A DNA stretch of 64,000 bases from Streptosporangium violaceochromogenes (lineage in GTDB: Bacteria > Actinomycetota > Actinomycetes > Streptosporangiales > Streptosporangiaceae), in assembly GCF_014654615.1 (NCBI RefSeq), contig NZ_BNBB01000018.1:48707-112706 (forward strand). Reading direction: 5' to 3'. Positions 56,404-64,000 of the stretch are shown piece by piece (position 1 is the first letter of the stretch; each line of letters begins with the position of its first letter). The notes beneath the pieces are model-generated. The model worked only from the letters and a program-made list of their open reading frames with translations. It was not told the DNA's origin and made no database searches. The position numbers were made by a program, and so were the translations under genes.

Positions 56404-57207
56404 ATGACCCCGCACGGCTGGATGAAGCACAGCACCCCCGAACTCCGGGAAATCGCCGACAAACACACCATCTTCCGCTGCCAAGTCGGCTCCGGCCTGC
56501 ACGGCACCGCCATCACCGGCACCGACGACCGCGACGAAATGGGCATCTGCGTAGAACCCGCCCGCTACGTCATCGGGCTGCGCAGATTCGACCAGTACGT
56601 GTACCGCACCCAGCCCGAAGGCGTCCGCTCCGGCCACGGCGACCTCGATCTCACCGTCTACAGCCTCCGCAAGTGGATGCGGCTCGCCCTCGACGGCAAC
56701 CCCACCGTCTTGTTGTCGCTGTTCGTCCCCGCCTCCGAGATCGTCACCGTCACCGACCTCGGCCGCGAGCTCCTCAACGAAGGGCCCGGCTTCATCCTGT
56801 CCCGCCAGGCGGGCCACCGTTTCCTTGGCTATCTGCGGTCCCAGCGCGACCGCATGATCGCCCACCCCAACGGCAAACGCACCAACCGGCCCGAGCTGAT
56901 CGCCCAGCACGGGTTCGACACCAAGTTCGCCGGCCACATGATCCGTCTCGGCGTGCAGGGCGTCGAACTGCTGGAGACCGGCACGATTTCCCTGCCGATG
57001 CCCGAGCCGTGGCGGTCCCTGATCGTCGACATCCGCCAAGGCAAACACACCAAGGAAGAGGCGCTCACCATCGCCTCCGACCTTGAGGCCCGCCTGGAAA
57101 AGCTGATCACCACCTCCAGCCTGCCCGAACATCCTGACCGGGACCGGGCCGACCAGTGGCTGGTCAAGGCGTACAGCAGCACCTGGGCCATCGAGGCCAA
57201 AGCGTGA
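56404..57207 (+). CDS. COG3541-like nucleotidyltransferase (RlaP-type)
   Basis: A 267-residue protein from ATG 56404. FRCQVGSGLHGTAITGTDDRDEMGICVEP (residues ~23-50) is the nucleotidyltransferase active-site region, with the G-S and D-x-D-like acidic pair. DLDLTVYSLRKWMRLALDGNPTVLLSLFVP (~82) and FDTKFAGHMIRLGVQGVELLETG (~176) complete the family pattern. Members occur in phages and in RNA repair operons. It lies between the PNKP-type phosphatase and RtcB. Confidence 0.82.
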   Translation: MTPHGWMKHSTPELREIADKHTIFRCQVGSGLHGTAITGTDDRDEMGICVEPARYVIGLRRFDQYVYRTQPEGVRSGHGDLDLTVYSLRKWMRLALDGNPTVLLSLFVPASEIVTVTDLGRELLNEGPGFILSRQAGHRFLGYLRSQRDRMIAHPNGKRTNRPELIAQHGFDTKFAGHMIRLGVQGVELLETGTISLPMPEPWRSLIVDIRQGKHTKEEALTIASDLEARLEKLITTSSLPEHPDRDRADQWLVKAYSSTWAIEAKA

Positions 57208-57857
57208 GCTCCATCCTCGCCTGGCCCCAGGCCGTCTGGACCTGGCTCTGGTCCATAAAGGCCGACACCTGGGCCGCCGTTGCCGCACTGCTTTCGGCTG
57301 GCGCGGCAGTGGGTGCATGGCGTACCGCCTGCCAATCCAAGGAAGCCGCCACGACATTGACACTGGTCGAGAAACGCCGCTGGCACGCCGAGCGCACCCC
57401 GCAGTTCAACGTCACCTGCACAGCCATGTCCGACGGCAACACCGCGAACCTTGTCGTCACTCTTATCGGCCCTTCCGCGCTGGACCGTATCGACCGGCTG
57501 ATCCTTACCGTTCGAGACGAGAACCGCAAAGAACCGTCCCCTCTGGCCGGCGCCGCCGACGCGGAACAACTCGCCGCTTATGTATGGGGTCCGTATCGGC
57601 TTCGCCCTCTGGGGGCGGAGGCGGACAGGACCGGCCGCACTGCTTTACCTGCTGACCTGCCGCTGGGCGAGTCTCAGGTGTACACGCTGGAGCGGTCGAT
57701 TCCTCCGCACTGGGTCTCAGATGCCGGGCAGTGGAGGCGGGAGCGAGACAACGCGCCCGTCCGGATCAGTCTGTACTGCGAGCGGGACGGAGACGATCCA
57801 TGGACTGTTCCCATGGAAATTCCCGTCGAGGCAGCGAACTCGGCAACCGGCGCTTAG
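57204..57857 (+). CDS. Membrane-anchored phage protein, unknown
   Basis: A 217-residue protein from GTG 57204, overlapping the nucleotidyltransferase stop. A hydrophobic segment (TWAAVAALLSAGAAVGAW) lies near residues 23-40. The remainder is a beta-rich domain (FNVTCTAMSDGNTANLVVTLIG...IDRLILTVRDE) as found in many small actinobacterial proteins with an N-terminal TM. No function assigned. Confidence 0.6.
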   Translation: MSSILAWPQAVWTWLWSIKADTWAAVAALLSAGAAVGAWRTACQSKEAATTLTLVEKRRWHAERTPQFNVTCTAMSDGNTANLVVTLIGPSALDRIDRLILTVRDENRKEPSPLAGAADAEQLAAYVWGPYRLRPLGAEADRTGRTALPADLPLGESQVYTLERSIPPHWVSDAGQWRRERDNAPVRISLYCERDGDDPWTVPMEIPVEAANSATGA

Positions 57858-57896
57858 TCGGAATAGATCACCCGGCCTGACCGCTGAGAAACGAAA

Positions 57897-57923
57897 GCGG
57901 CTCCCCGCCCCACGGAGAGCCGC
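57897..57923 (+). terminator. Hairpin between membrane protein and zinc-finger gene
   Basis: The 7-bp stem GCGGCTC with GAGCCGC encloses a 13-nt loop, followed by ACTTC. Weak as an intrinsic terminator. Confidence 0.45.
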
Positions 57924-57985
57924 ACTTCAACCCCATCCGCCCCGCCTGCCACGAAGCTTCCTCAATCGTACGACCCGAGGAGGCC

Positions 57986-58900
57986 ATGTTGTCGCGCTAC
58001 TGGATCCACTCCGCCCCCGAGGACTACACCCCCGACCACGGCCTCCGCGAATGCGCCCGCGCCGAACGCTGCCCCGACTCACACCTCCAGGAAGCGGGCG
58101 GTCAAACCATCCGGGTGGGGGCGCCCACCCCCCGCGCGTTCTGCGACACCTGCCGAGGCACCATCGACCGCGCTTTGAGGGAGTTGCCCGCCTATTGGGA
58201 GCGCGTGCACACCACCCTCGGCCACCGCACCCGGCAAACCGGCCCGAAAGTGACGCTCCCCAAAACCCCGCCCGTCCCGCTGTCGCTCGCCGCGGACGAG
58301 CTGCTGCGCGACATCGTCGCCGTCGCCGTCTCCTGGTGGGAACGCGTCGCCGCCGTCGCCCGCCTCCGGGTTCCGGACACCAGCGCTTCCCAGAAGCTCG
58401 TCTCCTACGACGTCGTCAAAAACGCCTGCTCAGTGCTGGCCGCCCACCTCGACGCGCTCCTCGCCCTCGACGAGCAGCCCATGATGCGCGCCGTGCCGCT
58501 CCGCGAAGCCGCGCACCTGCCGCCCGGCACCACCGGCCTGGTCCACCGGACCGCCGAATACGCCGACGTCGTCCTCCACCTCGACGGAGCCCGCGCCGGC
58601 CTGGAAATCCTGCAACTCCACCACCGCTGCCGCCGCCACGTGGGCGAAACAAACCTGCCCGCCCGCCACCTGCCCACCCCCTGCCGGCACCCGTGCGGCT
58701 ACAAACAGCTCTTCGAAACCCTGAACGGCGAAGGGCAGTTCGACGGCGCCCGATGCCGGCAGTGCGGCACCACCTACACCGCGCAGGAGTACCAGGACCT
58801 GGTCGCCGAAACCAGCAGCATGATCCGCAAAACCGGGGCACGGCGGCGAAGCCTCGCCGTAGCCGGGGCGGGCGACGACACCGCGACCCGCCGGGCGTAA
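57986..58900 (+). CDS. Phage protein with zinc finger, unknown
   Basis: A 304-residue protein from ATG 57986 (GAGGAGGCC upstream). Cys residues in CARAERCPDSH, CDTCRG (~53), CRHPCGYK and CRQCGTTYTAQEY (~255) suggest two zinc sites flanking a helical centre (LSLAADELLRDIVAVAVSWWERVAAVARL). The pattern is common in actinophages. It lies next to rtcB but shows no RNA-specific motif. Confidence 0.65.
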   Translation: MLSRYWIHSAPEDYTPDHGLRECARAERCPDSHLQEAGGQTIRVGAPTPRAFCDTCRGTIDRALRELPAYWERVHTTLGHRTRQTGPKVTLPKTPPVPLSLAADELLRDIVAVAVSWWERVAAVARLRVPDTSASQKLVSYDVVKNACSVLAAHLDALLALDEQPMMRAVPLREAAHLPPGTTGLVHRTAEYADVVLHLDGARAGLEILQLHHRCRRHVGETNLPARHLPTPCRHPCGYKQLFETLNGEGQFDGARCRQCGTTYTAQEYQDLVAETSSMIRKTGARRRSLAVAGAGDDTATRRA

Positions 58901-58984
58901 CGCGAAAACCAATACAACCCGCGCCCCGGGTCGGCCTACGCTGCCACCACGGCGCACGGCACCCACCCCCAGAACGGAGACCCC

Positions 58985-60139
58985 ATGCCGAAGCAGGTCG
59001 CACGCAACCTCATCTCCTGGGCCAGCGACATCGAGCCCGAGACGATCGAGCAAGCCGCCCGCGCCGCCCGCCTCCCCTTCGTCGACGACCACGTCGCCCT
59101 CATGCCCGACGCCCACGTCGGCATGGGAGCCACCGTCGGCTCCGTCATCCCCACCCGCGGCGCGATCATCCCCTCCGCGGTCGGCGTCGACATCGGCTGC
59201 GGCATGGTCGCCACCGAGACCAACCTGACCGCCGCCGACCTCCCCGACACCCTCGACGCCCTGATGCCGCTCATCGAACAGCGCATCCCGGCTGGCGTCG
59301 GCAAGGGGCACGACGACCCGCGCGTGGACGTCTTCCTGAGCCAGGTAGGGACGCCACACACCTCCCTGACCGGCAAGCAGGAAAACACGGCCATCACCCA
59401 GTTCGGCACCCTCGGATCCGGCAACCACTTCGTCGAAGTCTGCCTCGACGAGCGCGACCAGGTCTGGACGGTGCTGCACTCCGGATCCCGCGGCATCGGC
59501 AACCAGCTCGCCACCCGCCACATCGGTGAGGCCAAGAAACTGATGAAGCGCTACTTCATCAGCCTGGAGGACCCGGACCTGGCCTACCTGGTGCAAGGCA
59601 CCCCCGAGTTCACCGCCTACATCGAAGACATGCTGTGGGCGCAGCGATACGCCATGGCCTCCCGCGCCCGCATGGCCGAAGTCGTGGCCGCATCACTGTT
59701 CGAGGTCATCGGCCACGGGGAGACCGTCCGCACGATCAACGCCCACCACAACTTCACCCAGCAGGAACGCCACCACGGCCGCGACCTGTGGATCACCCGT
59801 AAAGGGGCGATCAAAGCCGCCGCGGGCGACGAGGGCGTCATCCCCGGGTCGATGGGCACCCGCTCCTACATCGTGACCGGCCTGGGCAACCCCGCCTCCT
59901 ACGACTCGTGCTCCCACGGCGCGGGCCGGCGCATGTCCCGCACCCAGGCCCGCCGCGAGCTCACCGCCGCCTCACTCACCGAGGCGATGGGGAACCGCAC
60001 CTGGAACGCCGACCGTGCGGCCGCGCTGGTGGACGAGCACCCCGAGGCGTACAAGTCCATCGACCAGGTGATGGAGGACCAAAAGGACCTGGTCACCGTG
60101 CAGCACACGCTGCGGCAGATCTTCAACTACAAGGGCTGA
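58985..60139 (+). CDS. rtcB: RtcB-family RNA-splicing ligase
   Basis: A 384-residue GTP- and Mn-dependent ligase that joins 2',3'-cyclic-phosphate or 3'-phosphate RNA ends to 5'-OH ends. Metal and guanylate motifs are present: MPDAHVGMGATVGSVIP (~40), VGVDIGCGMVA (Cys), GTLGSGNHFVEV (~140), LHSGSRGIG (~163), INAHHNFTQQE and YDSCSHGAGRRMSR, where His311 is the expected guanylylated residue. It is of the compact (~380-400 residue) type. ATG 58985 follows ACGGAGACCCC. It closes a possible RNA-repair set of three enzymes in this prophage. Confidence 0.93.
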   Translation: MPKQVARNLISWASDIEPETIEQAARAARLPFVDDHVALMPDAHVGMGATVGSVIPTRGAIIPSAVGVDIGCGMVATETNLTAADLPDTLDALMPLIEQRIPAGVGKGHDDPRVDVFLSQVGTPHTSLTGKQENTAITQFGTLGSGNHFVEVCLDERDQVWTVLHSGSRGIGNQLATRHIGEAKKLMKRYFISLEDPDLAYLVQGTPEFTAYIEDMLWAQRYAMASRARMAEVVAASLFEVIGHGETVRTINAHHNFTQQERHHGRDLWITRKGAIKAAAGDEGVIPGSMGTRSYIVTGLGNPASYDSCSHGAGRRMSRTQARRELTAASLTEAMGNRTWNADRAAALVDEHPEAYKSIDQVMEDQKDLVTVQHTLRQIFNYKG

Positions 60140-60182
60140 CCCGGCCCCGGCCGCTGGCGGGGGGAGGGACAATGGTGGCACT

Positions 60183-60362
60183 GTGCCTGCTTCCCTGCCC
60201 CTGCTCGGCGATGCCGCCGACGTGATGCCCCGCGCTGACGGTGGCTTCCTCGTCATCCCGTTCGTGCTGCCGATCGACGTGCCGAAAGAGGCGCTGGGGC
60301 TGACCGTCGCCGAATGGCTGTCGATCAGGCGGCCGCCTCTCGACGGTTCCGGCGAACCATAA
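60183..60362 (+). CDS. 59-residue phage protein
   Basis: GTG 60183 with GGTGG upstream. PASLPLLGDAADVMPRADGGFLVIPFVLPIDVPKEALGLTVAEWLSIRRPP, soluble. Coherent frame and termination support it; function unknown. Confidence 0.5.
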   Translation: MPASLPLLGDAADVMPRADGGFLVIPFVLPIDVPKEALGLTVAEWLSIRRPPLDGSGEP

Positions 60363-60474
60363 CTTGCGGATAGTCGCATCCTTTGCGACACTCAAGGTCG
60401 AAGCTTGATCTTGCACGCCCTCGGACACCTGTAGGCGCCGGGGGCTTTCTGCTGTCCGGGGAGGTGCGCCCGGC

Positions 60475-60735
60475 ATGCAGGACCAGGTGGACCCCATCGC
60501 CCTCTCCGACGCTGCACAGAGAATGGGCAGGTCATGGTCAGCCGTCCGCGACTGGCCGTCCCGCTACAAAGCCCGCAAGGTCGGCACCGTCGGCCGGGTC
60601 GTCTACTACGACTACTGGGACCTGTCGACGATCGACGCGATGAAGAACCTCGGGCTGAAGGTGCTGCCCACCCCTGAGGAGCGGGACCGGTGGCGTGAGG
60701 ATTCCCGGCCGGCACGCCACTTCGACGCGGCTTAG
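60475..60735 (+). CDS. Small HTH-type phage protein
   Basis: An 86-residue protein from ATG 60475. PIALSDAAQRMGRSWSAVRDWPSRYKARKVGTVGRVVYYDYWDLSTIDAMKN reads as a MerR/excisionase-like winged helix with a wing (RVVYYDY). A DNA-binding regulator, possibly of the late genes that follow. Confidence 0.65.
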   Translation: MQDQVDPIALSDAAQRMGRSWSAVRDWPSRYKARKVGTVGRVVYYDYWDLSTIDAMKNLGLKVLPTPEERDRWREDSRPARHFDAA

Positions 60736-61078
60736 GTTTCTCCAGAACGCACGCCTCCGGCGGGTGGCGTGCCTGCTCCGCTGCGGCGTCTTCCCCGGAC
60801 CGCCGCGCGTCGAGCGGTGGTGGTCCGGTGTGCGCGCGAGGCCGCCGGGCCACCACCTCCAACCGGAAGCGGCCGGAAGTTGGAACCTGCCGGGGCGGCT
60901 CCAACACGCCTTGCATCCGCCACCCAAGGACGCGCGCCGGCTCACGGCGGCGCGCCCCGCGCGACGCAGAGCGGTGAACCTGGCGGACACCGCTCGCCGC
61001 GCACGCGGCCCGGCCCCGGCGGGGGGTCGCCAAGGGCCGGGCCGCACCAACCCTTCCAACCCCCTGGAGACAAACCCG
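60736..61078. ncRNA. Hairpin-rich noncoding tract
   Basis: 343 bases without a convincing gene. At least six stems: 60749-60755/60766-60772 (7 bp), 60783-60788/60801-60806 (6 bp), 60816-60828/60845-60857 (13 bp, one mismatch), 60879-60887/60897-60905 (9 bp, one mismatch), 60969-60976/60988-60995 (8 bp), 61005-61016/61034-61045 (12 bp). Structured RNA, transcription control or a packaging/recombination site are all possible; ncRNA is the tentative label. Confidence 0.45.
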
Positions 61079-61822
61079 ATGCGCGTCCAGATCCTTCTCC
61101 TCCCTTCGGTCGTCGTCGGCGACAGCCTGGAGGAGCCGTTCGCCCTCATCGTCGACCAGCACACCGCCGCGAGCGACGACGTCACCCCGTGGGAGCAGTT
61201 CAAGGCCGACTGCGGCGCCCGCGCGGTCCTCGTCACCTCCGAAACCGTTGAGGTCGTGGACCGGTACGCCGACCCCACCCCCGAGGCGGATCACACCGAC
61301 CCTGGGGACGCCCAGCTCGCCGAAGGCTGGAAGCTCGCGACGACCCCGTTCATCCAGATGGAGGCGCCGATGGAGGCGTCGGACGTGGACCCGTTTAAGG
61401 TCGCCGACGAACTGCGCTTCCACCTCGACAAAGTCCGCACACCCGGACAGCCCGCAGCCCGGCAGGTCATCGCCTCCGCCCTCCAGGACGATTGGTTCTT
61501 CGCCGGGGTATCCGGCCACGTGGGGAGACTCGCGGACGTGATCCTGGCCGCCCTCGACGCGCACGGGCTGGACATTGTCCGGCGGGGCGACACCGACCCC
61601 GGGAACGCCGCGCGCCCCACCGCCATCGGGTACGAACACATCGAGCGGATCGCGCGGGCCTTCCACGAAACCTACGAACGCCTCGCCCCCGAGCACGGCT
61701 ATGCAACCCGCGAGGCGAGCGCGGTCCCGTGGGCCGAAGTGCCCGCCAACAACAAGAGCCTGATGATCGCGGTCGTCGCATCACTCATCGCCGAAGGCCG
61801 CATCATCCCGGGCGAGGCCTGA
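61079..61822 (+). CDS. Phage protein with RyR-like C-terminal domain
   Basis: A 247-residue protein from ATG 61079 (CTGGAGACAAACCCG upstream). A beta-rich start (RVQILLLPSVVVGDSLEEPFALIVDQ) and a helical centre precede EHIERIARAFHETYERLAPEHGYATREASAVPWAEVPANNKSLMIAVVASLIAEG (~188-240), which resembles the RyR domain seen in some phage proteins. Function unknown. Confidence 0.6.
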   Translation: MRVQILLLPSVVVGDSLEEPFALIVDQHTAASDDVTPWEQFKADCGARAVLVTSETVEVVDRYADPTPEADHTDPGDAQLAEGWKLATTPFIQMEAPMEASDVDPFKVADELRFHLDKVRTPGQPAARQVIASALQDDWFFAGVSGHVGRLADVILAALDAHGLDIVRRGDTDPGNAARPTAIGYEHIERIARAFHETYERLAPEHGYATREASAVPWAEVPANNKSLMIAVVASLIAEGRIIPGEA

Positions 61823-62133
61823 TGGCGCCCGACTGGGCGTCGCTCGGCGAACCAGCCGAACTCGCCGACGTCCCGCCCGAAGTCCGCCAGCTCGTACACG
61901 AGGCGCCCGACAAGGAAACAGTCCAGGCCGTCGTCGAAGACATCCTGTCCCGCGTGGGCGACCAGATGGGCGAGCTGCGGAACGCCATCGACGACCTGCT
62001 CTGGGACCACCACGAGCCCTACCACGAACTGTCTGCGGACGAACAGAAAGCGTGGCGGGAAGCGTTCGAAGCCGAGCTGAACGGCGGATACGAGCCCACT
62101 ACGACGGCCTCACCCAAGGGGGAAAAGCCGTGA
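61822..62133 (+). CDS. Phage protein, unknown
   Basis: A 103-residue acidic helical protein from ATG 61822, APDWASLGEPAELADVPPEVRQLVHEAPDKETVQAVVEDILSRVGDQM. Overlaps both neighbours by one to four bases. Confidence 0.55.
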   Translation: MAPDWASLGEPAELADVPPEVRQLVHEAPDKETVQAVVEDILSRVGDQMGELRNAIDDLLWDHHEPYHELSADEQKAWREAFEAELNGGYEPTTTASPKGEKP

Positions 62134-62342
62134 AGCTGCTGCTGACCTTCAAAACCGTGGACGGCGCCACCTTCAAACAGACCACCACCGATTTCCCGTC
62201 GACCGAAGCCGCCGCCGAAGCGATGGACGAAGCCATCCGCACCGCGACGACATTCAGCCTGGTCACCCCAGCAGACGGAAGACACGTCCTCGCCACCCGC
62301 CACATCGTGTCCATCGCGATCGAGGCCGCAACCGGGAGGTGA
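62130..62342 (+). CDS. 70-residue phage protein
   Basis: GTG 62130, KLLLTFKTVDGATFKQTTTDFPSTEAAAEAMDEAIRTATT, a small alpha/beta protein before the tail genes. Function unknown. Confidence 0.55.
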   Translation: MKLLLTFKTVDGATFKQTTTDFPSTEAAAEAMDEAIRTATTFSLVTPADGRHVLATRHIVSIAIEAATGR

Positions 62343-62348
62343 GCCGTC

Positions 62349-63002
62349 GTGACGACCGTGACCGGCACCCTCACCGCCCCCGGAGGCGAACGCCCCACCG
62401 ACGCCACCGTGGTCATCACCCTCGTCGACCTCGCAGGCGACCCCGTCGCCGGATACACCACCACCCGGGAAATCGTCGGCACCACCACCGTCACCCCCGA
62501 CACCACAGGAGCCTGGTCCGCCGCCCTCGCCCCCACCGCTGACATCACCAGCCCCCGCGGCGGCACCCTCTACCGGGTCCAAGAACACGCCGCGCAGCGC
62601 CGGGTCGCCGTCTGGTACATCTCCGTCCCCGCCACCGGCACTCACCACCTCAGCACCCTGCTTGTCACCCCGCCCGGCGGCGCCACCCACCCCCTGATGG
62701 GGTACCTGCCGCTGACCGGCGGCACCATGACCGGCCCCATCGTCCTGCCCGACGCCTCCCCCGCCGCGTCCGAGGCGTACGTGAACGCGCACGGCGGCGG
62801 CTCCGGCGGAGGGTTCCACCTCCACACCCAAACCGCCCCATCCACCGTGTGGACCATCACCCACACCCTCGGCTACCGCCCCAACGTCGCGGTAGCCGAC
62901 GCCGACGGCAACCAAATCGACGCCGCGATCGCCTGGCCCACCACCAGCACCGTCACCGTCTCCCTGAGTGCCGCCACCTCCGGCACCGCCTACCTGAGCT
63001 GA
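62349..63002 (+). CDS. Tail-fibre-like protein
   Basis: A 217-residue Thr/Gly-rich protein from GTG 62349. Residues ~1-95 form an Ig-like beta domain; GYLPLTGGTMTGPIVLPDASPAASEAYV (~118-145) is the classic phage tail-fibre repeat; the end (VWTITHTLGYRPNVAVADADGNQIDAAI) is repeated in the next gene. Predicted structural component of the host-contact apparatus. Confidence 0.78.
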   Translation: MTTVTGTLTAPGGERPTDATVVITLVDLAGDPVAGYTTTREIVGTTTVTPDTTGAWSAALAPTADITSPRGGTLYRVQEHAAQRRVAVWYISVPATGTHHLSTLLVTPPGGATHPLMGYLPLTGGTMTGPIVLPDASPAASEAYVNAHGGGSGGGFHLHTQTAPSTVWTITHTLGYRPNVAVADADGNQIDAAIAWPTTSTVTVSLSAATSGTAYLS

Positions 63003-63012
63003 AGGAACCCAC

Positions 63013-63723
63013 GTGACTAAGAAATTCCTCGCGTTCGGCGGCTATGACTTCGGCGGCACCCGCCTGCAGAACCTCGCCGACGGCACCACGTCGACGGACG
63101 CGGCGACCAAGGGGCAGATGGACGCCGCGATCGCCGCAGCGATCACCAGCGCCGTGTCGAACATGGACTTCAAGGGTTCGGTGAGGGTGGCGTCCACCGC
63201 CAACGTCAGCGTGTCCTCGGCCCCGTCCACGATCGACGGCGTCACCCTGACCGGCGGCGACCGCATCCTGCTGAAAGACCAGACCACCGGCAGCGAAAAC
63301 GGCATCTACACCTTCGCCTCCACCGGGGCGGCGCTCACCCGTTCCACCGACGCCGACGCCAACGCCGAGGTCACCCCCGGCCTGTGGGTCGTTGTCGAAG
63401 AGGGCACTGCGAATGCGGACACCGCTTGGTTCCTCACCACGAACGGCCCCATCACCGTCGGCACCACCAGCCTGACCTTCACCCGCTACACCGTCGCCTC
63501 CTCCGGCGTCACCAAGTACACCGTCACCGGGCCCGGCACCGCCGGCACATCATGGACGGTCACCCACAACCTCGGCAGCACCGACGTCGTGGTGTCCGTG
63601 CGGGAGGTGTCCAGCGGCGACGAGGTGGACCTGGCCGTCACCCCCACCGACACCAACACCGTCACCATCGCCGCCGCGGCGACGCTCGCGCAGAACGCTT
63701 ACCGTGCTGTCGTGATCGGATAG
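63013..63723 (+). CDS. Tail-fibre-like protein
   Basis: A 236-residue protein from GTG 63013. It starts KFLAFGGYDFGGTRLQNLADGTTSTDAATKGQMDAAI, the collagen-less tail-fibre head seen in many phages. LKDQTTGSENGIYTF (~85) is a known fibre motif, and SWTVTHNLGSTDVVVSVREVSSGDEV repeats the end domain of the upstream gene. Structural, probably baseplate/fibre. Confidence 0.82.
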   Translation: MTKKFLAFGGYDFGGTRLQNLADGTTSTDAATKGQMDAAIAAAITSAVSNMDFKGSVRVASTANVSVSSAPSTIDGVTLTGGDRILLKDQTTGSENGIYTFASTGAALTRSTDADANAEVTPGLWVVVEEGTANADTAWFLTTNGPITVGTTSLTFTRYTVASSGVTKYTVTGPGTAGTSWTVTHNLGSTDVVVSVREVSSGDEVDLAVTPTDTNTVTIAAAATLAQNAYRAVVIG

Positions 63724-63726
63724 CCC

Positions 63727-64000
63727 GTGGTCAGGAAGCTTTTGGCGCCCGGCTACGACCTGGGCGGCTCCCGCCTGCAAGGTGTGGGCGCCCCGACGCA
63801 GGCGACCGACGCGGCTCCACGCGGCTTCGTCGAGGCGCTCGGCGTGTCCGTGCTGGCGTACGGCGCGGTCGGCGACGGCACGGCCGACGACACCGCGGCG
63901 ATCAACGCGGCTCTCGCCTCCGGCCGCACGGTCGTGTTCCCTCCCGGCAAGACGTACAAGGTCTCCCAGATCCACCTCAACGCCCTGTCGGACGTGACGC
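63727..64000 (+). CDS. Beta-helix tailspike, N-terminal part (cut by window end)
   Basis: From GTG 63727, still open at 64000. RKLLAPGYDLGGSRLQGVGAPTQATDAA repeats the opening of the upstream fibre, so the two share an attachment head. VSVLAYGAVGDGTADDTAAINAALASGRTVVFPPGKTYKV is the pectate-lyase-superfamily start of phage tailspikes, which bind or cut surface polysaccharide. The catalytic region lies beyond the window. Confidence 0.85.
   Translation, partial: MVRKLLAPGYDLGGSRLQGVGAPTQATDAAPRGFVEALGVSVLAYGAVGDGTADDTAAINAALASGRTVVFPPGKTYKVSQIHLNALSDVT

Larger units (their letters stand above)
27299..64000. mobile_element. Integrated temperate phage, right end outside window
   Basis: It starts at a tRNA-Val gene with a tyrosine integrase, then a divergent repressor/Cro pair, recombination genes (RecT, Cas4-like nuclease, RusA), replication genes (initiator, DnaB-like helicase, CHC2 protein, beta clamp) and tail-fibre genes. 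No head, terminase large subunit, tail tube or lysis genes occur before 64,000. The gene density, four-base start/stop overlaps and GTG starts differ from the host section. No attR or second integrase is visible. Confidence 0.93.

Noticed and set aside
60841..61078. Protein-coding extension upstream of ATG 61079
   Set aside because: The open frame continues upstream but reads through the hairpin array with Arg/Pro-rich filler; the ribosome site fits ATG 61079.

Overview
The window is high-GC actinobacterial chromosome, most likely from a Streptosporangiales-type filamentous actinomycete. The evidence is an SsgB-type sporulation regulator, the XRE/DUF5753 - DUF397 - HATPase trio, heavy GTG/TTG start use and the general gene content. 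Positions 1 to about 27,300 are host chromosome. From the tRNA-Val(CAC) gene at 27,227 to the window end (64,000) lies an integrated temperate phage whose far end is outside the window.

Host part. It contains a secreted repeat protein, a GNAT acetyltransferase, and two tRNA clusters about 18 kb apart (Val-GAC/Gly-GCC at 2.2-2.4 kb; Val-GAC/Cys-GCA/Gly-GCC at 20.2-20.4 kb). It also holds a tRNA-dihydrouridine synthase, a TRAP-TAXI transporter pair, an MmcQ/YjbR protein and a DUF3516-type DEAD/DEAH helicase. Next come an APH-family phosphotransferase and a three-gene operon at 11.2-13.9 kb: an MFS exporter, a 42-residue peptide ending in Asn, and a ThiF/E1-like adenylating enzyme. That operon has the architecture of a microcin C-type peptidyl-nucleotide cluster and is the most interesting host locus. 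A TPR protein follows, preceded by a 24-residue peptide, 20-bp tandem repeats and a strong hairpin. The rest of the host part carries an LPG-synthase-like membrane protein, the regulatory trio, hutH, pabB/pabC-like genes, an LVIVD-type lipoprotein, a DUF305 lipoprotein and ssgB.

Prophage part. A tyrosine integrase lies 32 bp past the tRNA-Val gene, pointing towards it; the intrinsic terminator downstream of the tRNA lies within the 3' end of int. A divergent XRE repressor/Cro-like pair (29.5-30.4 kb) starts a long rightward early operon with ATGA/GTGA overlaps. It holds a RecT annealase plus a Cas4/RecB-like nuclease, a membrane protein/lipoprotein pair behind a hairpin, duplicated zinc-finger and HAD proteins, and a HIT protein. 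It continues with a RusA-like resolvase, an HTH-WhiB fusion, a DNA polymerase III beta-clamp homologue, a sigma-region-4-like protein and a SLOG protein. A replication block follows at 46-51 kb: a ParB-like protein flanked by repeated motifs, a replication initiator gene containing 12-bp-phased iteron-like repeats, a DnaB-like helicase interrupted by a LAGLIDADG intein with class-3 (W-C-T) features, and a CHC2 zinc-finger primase-like protein.

Downstream are a terminase-small-subunit-like protein, a membrane protein, a leftward PH/SHOCT gene, and a putative RNA-repair island (a PNKP-type phosphatase, a COG3541-like nucleotidyltransferase and an RtcB ligase, 56-60 kb). After a hairpin-rich noncoding tract at 60.75-61.05 kb come tail-fibre-like genes and the start of a beta-helix tailspike. 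No large terminase, portal, capsid, tail tube or lysis gene is visible, so the late region should lie beyond 64 kb.
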